From: Nostoc sp. FACHB-110
GTDB lineage: Bacteria; Cyanobacteriota; Cyanobacteriia; Cyanobacteriales; Nostocaceae
Reading direction: 5' to 3'
Assembly (NCBI RefSeq): GCF_014697425.1
Contig: NZ_JACJRU010000056.1
Location: forward strand, 1-43,779
DNA: 43,779 nucleotides
In this document: positions 7,586 through 13,841 of the stretch, piece by piece
Layout: each line of letters opens with the position of its first letter
Numbering within the stretch: position 1 is the first letter of the stretch
Translations under genes and position numbers: made by a program
The notes under the pieces: model-generated
The model's database searches: none
Told to the model about the DNA's origin: nothing
What the model saw: the letters and a program-made list of their open reading frames with translations, nothing else

Positions 7586-8314
7586 ATGAGAAAGTTTTTA
7601 ACATCAAGTCTTTTTACTGTATTACTAATACCAGCATTTTTTAACTTTTATGATGGTAGAGCGATCGCGCAAACCACAATTGATGAAGATAAACTCAATA
7701 CTGTTGATGGTATGCCTTGGGCTGCTAAAGGTTTGCCTTTTAGCAAACTCGTGAATATTCAAGATACACTTGTCAATTCTGCTTTAGGTAAAGCTGTCAT
7801 CGATATTCACGGTGAAGACCCTTTAAGCAGTTTAATTAAAAGCCCTTTTAGTGGCCCCCGTCCTGGCAGGTTTATTATTGTTTCTCTGTGGGGGAGTAAA
7901 ATTGAAGGCTGCTTTGCCCAAATTGTGGTTCAGTCAGCACCCGCGAGTGGCGAAGCAAAATTAGAAGAACTTGCACCTAAAACTATAGAATTAGGCATTG
8001 ATGGTCAAGTTCTGCAATTAACGCCTAGCCCTAATAGTAAAGTCAAAGGTTTTTCTGGCAAATACACATATACCGAATATGAAAATAATACAGAAATACC
8101 TCATGACAGCACTTGGTATATGACAGATACTTTATTTGCCATTAATGCCAATGCCGCAAATATTTTACGCAAAGCCACACCAAAAGAAATCCGCGCGCGT
8201 TTAACCTTTGCAAATGGCTATACTAAAGTATTCCCCATTGGTAAAGGTACTGTTAAACAATGGCAAGAAGCATACAGTTTTAATAGTGCTTGTAGTGCGC
8301 CTAGTCAGCCTTAA
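7586..8314 (+). CDS. Secreted protein of unknown function in the COP23/protease operon
   Basis: A 242-residue protein. The start is placed at ATG 7586 because MRKFLTSSLFTVLLIPAFF is a good signal peptide, with a possible cleavage site after GRAIAQ; an earlier in-frame TTG would overlap the preceding gene. I do not recognise the mature part. It contains DGMPWAAKGLPFSKLVNIQD, a VSLWGSKIEGCFAQIVV strand with one cysteine, and a C-terminal region ending NSACSAPSQP. It looks beta-rich and soluble. Being last in the operon, it may be a substrate, inhibitor or partner of the two proteases; that is inference from position only. Confidence 0.75.
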   Translation: MRKFLTSSLFTVLLIPAFFNFYDGRAIAQTTIDEDKLNTVDGMPWAAKGLPFSKLVNIQDTLVNSALGKAVIDIHGEDPLSSLIKSPFSGPRPGRFIIVSLWGSKIEGCFAQIVVQSAPASGEAKLEELAPKTIELGIDGQVLQLTPSPNSKVKGFSGKYTYTEYENNTEIPHDSTWYMTDTLFAINANAANILRKATPKEIRARLTFANGYTKVFPIGKGTVKQWQEAYSFNSACSAPSQP

Positions 8315-8360
8315 GAAAAGTCAAAAGGTAAAAGGTAAAATTTAGAATTAAGAATGTTGA

Positions 8361-8387
8361 TAACGCACCATTAAATATGGTGCGTTA
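8361..8387. terminator. Hairpin between convergent genes
   Basis: Perfect 11-bp stem TAACGCACCAT (8361-8371) / ATGGTGCGTTA (8377-8387) with a 5-base loop, between the end of the COP23 operon and a convergent minus-strand gene. There is no clear T-run on either side, so efficiency is uncertain. It may be a bidirectional terminator or a copy of an intergenic palindromic repeat. Confidence 0.55.
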
Positions 8388-8410
8388 CGGCTATTTATGG
8401 ATGTTTTAAT

Positions 8411-8800
8411 TTAAGATTTAGTATTAGTGATAGCTTCTGGGGAAGTAGATTTTAGGCGAGTGGCGGTGCTTTTGCGGATGCGCTCGCTTTTTCGTACTCC
8501 ACCAGCCATTTCATATTCGTTGCTGTCTTTACCGTATTTTACCGCAACTGCTAGCAGCATTTTTTCGCATAGAGCGCTTAAGTTTTTTTCTAGCTGTTCA
8601 ATATCAGTTCTGGAAGCGTTAATCATCGCTAGAGCAGTGTTATGAGTATCTAGTTTGGCACTTAACTGCTCAATTTGTTGTATCATATTTTGCAAGCTAT
8701 TATTATCGCCAAAATCTATATTTGGATCAATAGCTTTGAGTCCCGAAGCTCTGAGTTGAGCCTTTGCCAGCACGCTAGATGAACGTTTTATTGCAGCCAT
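8411..8800 (-). CDS. Conserved-looking hypothetical protein with coiled coil
   Basis: A 129-residue protein starting MAAIKRSSSVLAKAQLRAS. The start at 8800 is supported by a GGAG motif (about 8808-8811) with normal spacing; a longer frame from 8842 would enter a small mobile repeat. Residues about 35-95 (NSLQNMIQQIEQLSAKLDTH...LEKNLSALCEKM) form a heptad-like helix suited to a coiled coil. The C-terminus is basic and Ser/Thr rich (RKSERIRKSTATRLKS). There is no signal peptide or membrane segment. Function is not recognised. Its upstream region is occupied by a MITE-like element beginning about 30 bp before the start codon. Confidence 0.65.
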   Translation of the reverse strand: MAAIKRSSSVLAKAQLRASGLKAIDPNIDFGDNNSLQNMIQQIEQLSAKLDTHNTALAMINASRTDIEQLEKNLSALCEKMLLAVAVKYGKDSNEYEMAGGVRKSERIRKSTATRLKSTSPEAITNTKS

Positions 8801-8829
8801 TAATTCACTCCGATAACCTTTATAGTTAA

Positions 8830-8959
8830 AACTTACGCACAAAGTTTGTTTATAGAGACTGGGTTAATGGGTGTCGGGTGTAGGGGTGTAAGGGTTTTGG
8901 ATACATACACCCTTGCCCCCTTCTCCAAACCCTTGATTTTTCGTTGTCATGCGTAAGTT
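8830..8959. mobile_element. MITE-like element, ACTTACGCA family, copy 1
   Basis: About 130 bp bounded by the 10-bp inverted repeat AACTTACGCA (8830-8839) / TGCGTAAGTT (8950-8959). The interior is G-rich filler (TGTCGGGTGTAGGGGTGTAA and similar) with no reading frame. The same termini bound another small element at 22072-22162. It sits in the likely promoter of the minus-strand gene ending at 8411. Confidence 0.6.
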
Positions 8960-9151
8960 CTGATAGTATTAGCTTGTCTCAAATAATCTCTAATTAGGCT
9001 CAGGGTAAATCACATAAAAATGTGTTTTTTAAGACAAGAAATTTTGTTGAATTATGTAATAATCATTAAGCGATTATTGGCTTGAATCTATCAAGAAAAA
9101 CGTAACTGCTAGTGGCTAAGTGTCATATCTCAGCATAAAGAATTAACTCGT

Positions 9152-9442
9152 TGCTTACAAACCCGTTGAGGTGATCTATAAATGAGGTCTGATTAATAAC
9201 AAACCTCAAGTGGTTGGTCACAAATGCGTTGGGTTTGTCTATGGATGAGGTCTGGTTAATAACAAACCTCAAGCCGTTGGTCACAAATGCGTTGAGTTTC
9301 TCTATGGATGAGGTCTGGTTAATAACAAACCTCAAGTGGTTGGTCACAAATGCGTTGAGGTTATCTATGGATAAGGTCTGGTTAATAACAAAGCTCAAGT
9401 GGTTGGTCACAAATGCGTTGAGGTTGTCTATGGATGAGGTCT
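9152..9442. repeat. 63-bp tandem repeat array
   Basis: Four full 63-bp units begin at 9182, 9245, 9308 and 9371, each starting ATGAGGTCTG or a variant, with partial units on both sides. Units differ at a few positions only. Because 63 is a multiple of three, long frames are open on both strands (21-residue periods), but neither has a convincing ribosome-binding site and the first unit carries a stop in the plus frame. I read it as a minisatellite rather than a gene. Coding on the minus strand (FVTNHLRFVINQTSSIDNLNA-type period) is not excluded. The flanks out to 8960 and 9638 show nothing else. Confidence 0.85.
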
Positions 9443-9638
9443 CCTTGGTTATGAAAGCAAAGCGTAATTGCATTTTTGATAGGTGCGTGAGCGATCGCAG
9501 TTACCATATAGTTTGAACAGCATACTGTTTGATGACAACACTAGCCCAATAGGCGATCGTACATCAGTAAACAATGGAATATAGCTGTTAAAATCAGCAT
9601 AATGGTGTAAATGTGCAGCAAACACCCCATAAAAACAA

Positions 9639-9878
9639 ATGCCAGCCATTGTTAAAGTACAACTTTCCTTAGAAGCTTTAGCAGAAGCAATATCTTCTCT
9701 TGATTTAAAAGAAAAACGCCAACTTCAAGAGCTAATTGAACAACAAATTTTTGAAGCTGAAGAAGCATTGTATGAAGACGATGCAGATACAGAGGCAGAA
9801 ATTGAAGCAGTTCGTGTTGAGTATAGAAATGGTGAGTTGATAACTTTAAATCTGCTTAAAAGAAATGCGCTCCAGTAG
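9639..9878 (+). CDS. Small acidic protein, possible antitoxin-like
   Basis: A 79-residue protein, MPAIVKVQLSLEALAEAISS..., predicted mostly helical, with an acidic centre (EAEEALYEDDADTEAEIEAVR). Short cyanobacterial proteins of this make-up often sit next to toxin genes, but I do not see a toxin here. The next gene, 24 bp downstream on the same strand, is a broken VapB-type antitoxin, so the two may be left over from a toxin-antitoxin island. The function call is weak; the reading frame itself looks real. Confidence 0.6.
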   Translation: MPAIVKVQLSLEALAEAISSLDLKEKRQLQELIEQQIFEAEEALYEDDADTEAEIEAVRVEYRNGELITLNLLKRNALQ

Positions 9879-9901
9879 AGTTTTTTATGGTAAAGATAAA
9901 T

Positions 9902-10276
9902 ATGAACACCGCCAAACTCAGCACTGATGGCACTCACCAAGTCGTGATTTTGCCGGAAGATTTTCAACTTACTGGCAAAGAAGTCTATATCAAAAAAATT
10001 GGTAACGCTATTGTTCTCATTGGCAAAGATAACCTAGAACGGCAAAATAAACTAGAGTAGGTTTGTAATGATTGAAACAGGCGTAAATACGTAAATCAAA
10101 ATTTTCAATAATAACGAATTTACTAGGTTTGAATTTTTACTCTAGCTAACTTTGCCACTCTAGAAGATAACCCTTGGCAATCTCTCATCGAGAGTTTAGA
10201 CAATTTCTCCGATGATTTCATGGCTACTAGAAATCAGCCACCACTCGACACCAAAGAAATTAAAGTAACAAACTGA
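9902..10276 (+). pseudogene. vapB: vapB-type antitoxin gene interrupted by a 130-bp MITE
   Basis: The 5' part (from ATG 9902) encodes MNTAKLSTDGTHQVVILPED followed by FQLTGKEVYIKKIGNAIVLIGKDN, a typical AbrB/SpoVT-fold VapB antitoxin DNA-binding domain. It then enters an insertion and stops at 10058-10060 (52 residues). The missing C-terminal half, PWQSLIESLDNFSDDFMATR and so on to TGA 10274-10276, lies immediately after the insertion. Removing the insertion plus one copy of the 8-bp duplication restores one frame of 78 codons, a normal VapB length. The C-terminal part is what normally binds and neutralises the toxin, so the truncated product should still be able to bind DNA but not the toxin. 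No vapC (PIN-domain toxin) follows. Confidence 0.85.
10034..10163. mobile_element. 130-bp MITE inside vapB
   Basis: The ends are inverted repeats of about 26-28 bp with several mismatches: CTAGAACGGCAAAATAAACT at 10034-10053 and, inward from the other end, CTAGAGTGGCAAAGTTAGCT from 10163; both continue AGAGTA. The element is flanked by the 8-bp direct repeat AAGATAAC (10026-10033 and 10164-10171). It has no transposase and must be mobilised in trans. The parent IS family is not assigned; an 8-bp duplication is compatible with several families. Confidence 0.8.
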
Positions 10277-10308
10277 TAACTGTTAACTGATAACTGACAA
10301 CTGTTAAC

Positions 10309-13300
10309 TCACCGCCACCATCGTGCCACATCTACAATTGCGCGGGCAACTTCTGCCGTTGCTGCTTCACCACCTAATGCAAAGATAACGGGAAATAATG
10401 TCTTAATATCTGATATTAACTTAGGGCGAGTGCGAAGGGATAAGTAATGAAGTGTCTCTTGCCAAAGAGGGAAAAGTTCGGCAGGTGGCATTTGTGGCAG
10501 TTTGTCAGCTAATGCACTCAGGGCAGAGGCGCGAGAACTCTCAGACTGAATTGCCCTAGCGGCTGCCAGTGCATCTTTTAACAACTCAGGTGGCAGTTTG
10601 TCAGCTAATGCTCTCAGGACATAGGCGCGAGAACTCTCATCCTGAATTGCCCTAGCGGCTGCCAGTGCATCTTTTAACACCTCTGGCAGTTTGTCAGCTA
10701 ATGCTCTCAGGACATAGGCGCGATACCTCTCATCCTGAATTGCCCTAGCGGCTGCCAGTGCATCTTTTAACACCTCTGGCAGTTTGTCAGCTAATGCACT
10801 CAGGGCAGAGGCGCGAGAACTCTCATCCTGAATTGCCCTAGCGGCTGCCAGTGCATCTTTTAACAACTCAGGTGGCAGTTTGTCAGCTAATGCACTCAGG
10901 ACATAGGCGCGATACCTCTCATCCTGAATTGCCCTAGCGGCTGCCAGTGCATCTTTTAACAACTCAGGTGGCAGTTTGTCAGCTAATGCTCTCAGGGCAG
11001 AGGCGCGATACCTCTCATCCTGAATTGCCCTAGCGGCTGCCAGTGCATCTTTTAACACCTCTGGCAGTTTGTCAGCTAATGCACTCAGGGCAGAGGCGCG
11101 AGAACTCTCATCCTGAATTGCCCTAGCGGCTGCCAGTGCATCTTTTAACACCTCTGGCAGTTTGTCAGCTAATGCACTCAGGGCATCGGCGCGATAATAC
11201 TCAGACTCAATTGCCCTAGCTGCTGCCAGTGCATCTTTTAACAACTCAGGTGGCAGTTTGTCAGCTAATGCACTCAGGGCATCGGCGCGATACTCCTCAG
11301 ACTGAATTGCCCTAGCTGCTGCCAGTGCTTCTGATAGTGCTAGTTTTTTTAAATTTGGCGGCAAATAGTTGACTAACTCTGCCAGGGCTTTGACTTTCTC
11401 TTGTAGTTCTGGTTTTTGCAAGGCATAAGCTAGCCCTTGTTCAGCAGTCCAAAGCTTGTTTTTAACCAACGCCACCAGCAATTTTTCTGGTAAATTAGCT
11501 GCCAAACTATTAAGAGAAGACGTAATCAAACCATAGCGACACTGCAAACCTACGACTTGTGGCAAAGTTGATTCAGTCCAATTCTTTTCGATTAATTCCC
11601 AAGCGCGAGATATATCTGTGATATAACCTCCCGTTTGCGCTAATTGTTCCCGCACTTCATACCAGCCATTGTTGCCCGTTGCCGACTCCTCTCGCAATAA
11701 CTGGTGAATGTCTTCTACTAGTCCAGTCTTTTCTAAATGCCAAACTAAATGCTGATGAATGTAATTATCATTGGGCAAGGTATGCCATAAATTATGTTGG
11801 GTTTTCTGCCGATATTTTTCTAAGAAAGCAGCGTGAGCATCAGCAAGGTTGAAACCTAACCCTGGCAAATCACCTGTTCGCTTTGGTTCTGGGGGAGCAG
11901 TTAACAAATTACAGGCTAAGTCGTGAAATAAGTCATGTAGGCGATAGGTAGGCGTACCATCAGCAAGGGGTACTCCTTCTAATAGCAATGCTTTATTCCG
12001 TAAATATTGCAATGAGTCAAAAGCATCGCGCTGATCATCCATATTCCAAAGTGTTGCTGCGATTTGGGAAGTAATGCTGACATCTTCAGGTAACACCCCA
12101 AGCCAAGTAAAATTTTGTCTTTCCTCTTCTGGCAATACCTTGATACTCAAATTTAATGATGCGGTGAGGCTGAGGCGTTTTAAGCTGGCTTCATCAGTAG
12201 CATCTCTAGCTCCAGCAAGGTTAAATGTTTTTAATCGGGCAATTTCTTGCTGAATATCTTTTAAAAAGACTGCCCAAGACAATATACCACTTGCAACCTG
12301 AACAGCTGCTAATTCCAATGCCAAAGGAAGATAACCAACTGCTTTGGCTAAATTTTCTGCTGAGTGACGCTCTTCGCCGATAATGTCACGTTCTAGTCTT
12401 TTCTTCAGCAGTTCCATCGCCTGGGCTGGTTTCATCACATCCAAATTATAAAGCCTAGCTCCCAGAGCATTTGCGATCGCCCCTTCACGAGTTGTTACTA
12501 AAACCTGACAACGCGTACCACCAACATTAAAAGCTTGGGCATCTTGCGTATTCCACGCATCATCCACCACCAGCAGCACAGCTTTGTCATAAAGCAGCGT
12601 CCGTAAATGGGTTGAAGTGGCTTCTATACTAGTAGGTTTAAAGCTGTAATCTTTTAAAGCCTGCACCCAACCACTCAGCAAAGACAGCACATCAGGTTGT
12701 TGACCTAATGTTGACCACAAAATACCGTCACAAAACCGAGTTTGGATTTTTGCATCATGGGCTAAAGCTGCGGCTAAGGTAGATTTACCCACAGAACCCA
12801 AACCGTGAATTGCAGTAATCACCAAAGTGCGATTATCTTCTGTGCAGAGACGTTTCTTTAAATCATCGCTGTATTCTGGGCGTTCTACAAAGTGTGTGGG
12901 TAAGGGTGGCGCTTGAAATATTGCCAGTTTAGTTTGGGGTGCAACAGCAACATCCTCATCTTGAGTTCTAGATTTATTTGGTCTGTTTTTTTCCCACACC
13001 TCATCAAACTGTTTAAGATTCTTTTCTCTATCCCTCGACCATAGCTTTAGAGTAAAGTGCCAATCATCAGAACCCTTGGTTTGAATACGGTTATCTTCCA
13101 GAATTTTGACAAAATCTTTGAGTAAGTTCAGTGCTTCTCGAATTTGCGTTTTAGTTAACTTACCGGGATGTTCGTCTTTTTGCGTCAGCAATTCCAAAGT
13201 TACCAGAGTTGTTTTTATCGTCAGCTTGGGGTTAACGTTGTCTTCTTCTTTCCAGTCGTACTCAATCTTCAAGTTATCTTTTTCAACTTCCCCAGCCGCA

Positions 13301-13371
13301 AAACAAAGCAACGCCGCTAACAGACGCTTGACTCGCTTTTGAATTGCCGGGCCGTAAGTTGTTTTTGGCAT
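10309..13371 (-). CDS. STAND/NB-ARC-type ATPase with C-terminal helical repeats
   Basis: About 1020 residues (numbering from ATG 13371; a TTG four codons earlier is in frame). Residues 1-135 form an N-terminal domain of a type I associate with cyanobacterial STAND proteins (YGPAIQKRVKRLLAALL...DWHFTLKLWSRDREKNLKQFD), effector role unknown. An NB-ARC-like module follows: Walker A GLGSVGKST (190-198), Walker B LLVVDDAW (about 266-273), a sensor VTTRE (about 292-296) and a YLPLALEL motif (about 347-354) resembling GLPLA. Residues about 680-965 hold eight full units of 31-32 residues (ALADKLPPELLKDALAAARA) plus partial ones, likely an alpha-solenoid sensor. STAND proteins are signalling switches that oligomerise on ligand binding, and many bacterial ones act in antiphage defence. 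The target here is unknown. The upstream region is shared with a divergent small ORF. Confidence 0.85.
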   Translation of the reverse strand: MPKTTYGPAIQKRVKRLLAALLCFAAGEVEKDNLKIEYDWKEEDNVNPKLTIKTTLVTLELLTQKDEHPGKLTKTQIREALNLLKDFVKILEDNRIQTKGSDDWHFTLKLWSRDREKNLKQFDEVWEKNRPNKSRTQDEDVAVAPQTKLAIFQAPPLPTHFVERPEYSDDLKKRLCTEDNRTLVITAIHGLGSVGKSTLAAALAHDAKIQTRFCDGILWSTLGQQPDVLSLLSGWVQALKDYSFKPTSIEATSTHLRTLLYDKAVLLVVDDAWNTQDAQAFNVGGTRCQVLVTTREGAIANALGARLYNLDVMKPAQAMELLKKRLERDIIGEERHSAENLAKAVGYLPLALELAAVQVASGILSWAVFLKDIQQEIARLKTFNLAGARDATDEASLKRLSLTASLNLSIKVLPEEERQNFTWLGVLPEDVSITSQIAATLWNMDDQRDAFDSLQYLRNKALLLEGVPLADGTPTYRLHDLFHDLACNLLTAPPEPKRTGDLPGLGFNLADAHAAFLEKYRQKTQHNLWHTLPNDNYIHQHLVWHLEKTGLVEDIHQLLREESATGNNGWYEVREQLAQTGGYITDISRAWELIEKNWTESTLPQVVGLQCRYGLITSSLNSLAANLPEKLLVALVKNKLWTAEQGLAYALQKPELQEKVKALAELVNYLPPNLKKLALSEALAAARAIQSEEYRADALSALADKLPPELLKDALAAARAIESEYYRADALSALADKLPEVLKDALAAARAIQDESSRASALSALADKLPEVLKDALAAARAIQDERYRASALRALADKLPPELLKDALAAARAIQDERYRAYVLSALADKLPPELLKDALAAARAIQDESSRASALSALADKLPEVLKDALAAARAIQDERYRAYVLRALADKLPEVLKDALAAARAIQDESSRAYVLRALADKLPPELLKDALAAARAIQSESSRASALSALADKLPQMPPAELFPLWQETLHYLSLRTRPKLISDIKTLFPVIFALGGEAATAEVARAIVDVARWWR
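10490..11330 (-). repeat. 93/96-bp tandem repeats in the STAND gene
   Basis: Nine recurrences of GGCAGTTTGTCAGCTAATGC about 93 or 96 bp apart mark tandem coding units of 31 or 32 codons. The two lengths differ by one codon: LPPELLKD has 32 and LPEVLKD has 31. The units are close to identical over most of their DNA; differences concentrate at a few positions (S/Y at the start, SAL/YVL/DAL, and the last residues). This pattern points to recent expansion and gene conversion, with variation focused on a small set of residues. Confidence 0.9.
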
Positions 13372-13396
13372 TGCAACCGTCAAGTTAACCAGAAAG

Positions 13397-13531
13397 TTTG
13401 GGGCTACCCCAAGTTAAAACTACTACCCCAAATTGATTGAATCCTGATTTTATAGCATTTTCGGCGAGTTTGGGGTGTTTGCTTAAGGACACGACCCCAA
13501 AGCGAACCTGTATCTATCAAATCTTTGGGGT
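13397..13531. promoter_or_regulatory. Cluster of TTTGGGGT / ACCCCAAA boxes between divergent genes
   Basis: The box TTTGGGGT or its complement occurs at 13425-13432 (complement), 13469-13476, 13494-13501 (complement) and 13524-13531. In addition there is a palindrome TTGGGG-CTA-CCCCAA at 13398-13412. All lie within 135 bp in the region from which the STAND gene (minus) and a small ORF (plus) diverge. Alternating orientation gives two wide inverted pairs. They could be operators for an unknown regulator or arms of hairpins. No known cyanobacterial regulator site is matched. Confidence 0.55.
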
Positions 13532-13539
13532 ACAAACTC

Positions 13540-13755
13540 ATGCAACGCAAGGGTCAAGATATTATCGGTAAAACTATTGCTTTGTTGTTGGCAATGCAAC
13601 TATTTTTAATTGGCTTACAAGCTAAAGTCCGCATTGACCAAGGCAACTCATCTCTTGAGGCGTTAATGTGGATGATTCAACAGTATATCCCGGTATTGGT
13701 TAAAATTCGCAGTTTGCAAAGTAACAAATCAACTACAGAGAACACGGAGGAATAA
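13540..13755 (+). CDS. Small putative membrane protein divergent from the STAND gene
   Basis: 71 codons from ATG 13540 (an in-frame TTG lies at 13525). Residues about 9-27 (IIGKTIALLLAMQLFLIGL) are hydrophobic enough for one membrane helix, and a second amphipathic stretch follows (LEALMWMIQQYIPVLVKI). The last residues (TTENTEE) come from a common intergenic repeat (CAGAGAACACGGAGGAA), so the true 3' end may have been altered by it. No family is recognised and there is no good ribosome-binding site, so it could be spurious. It shares the TTTGGGGT box region with the STAND gene. Confidence 0.4.
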   Translation: MQRKGQDIIGKTIALLLAMQLFLIGLQAKVRIDQGNSSLEALMWMIQQYIPVLVKIRSLQSNKSTTENTEE

Positions 13756-13766
13756 AAGTTAGTTTT

Positions 13767-13829
13767 CTTGTAGAGTGGGCATCTTGCCCGCCCTAAATGC
13801 GGGACGGGTGAGGACACCCATCCCACAAG
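13767..13829. terminator. Inverted repeat between convergent genes
   Basis: An imperfect inverted repeat begins CTTGTAGAGTGGGCATCTTG and ends with CACCCATCCCACAAG, with the inner GCCCGCCC / GGGACGGG arms pairing in part. This is a common cyanobacterial intergenic repeat type. It lies between the small plus-strand ORF and the end of putA, and may terminate transcription from either side. Confidence 0.45.
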
Positions 13830-13841
13830 ATGAAATTAGGA

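Noticed and set aside
9123..9516. Frames of 100-116 codons on both strands across the 63-bp array as possible repeat proteins.
   Set aside because: Open frames are a by-product of a repeat length divisible by three; no Shine-Dalgarno on either strand. Kept as a repeat, with coding left as a low possibility.
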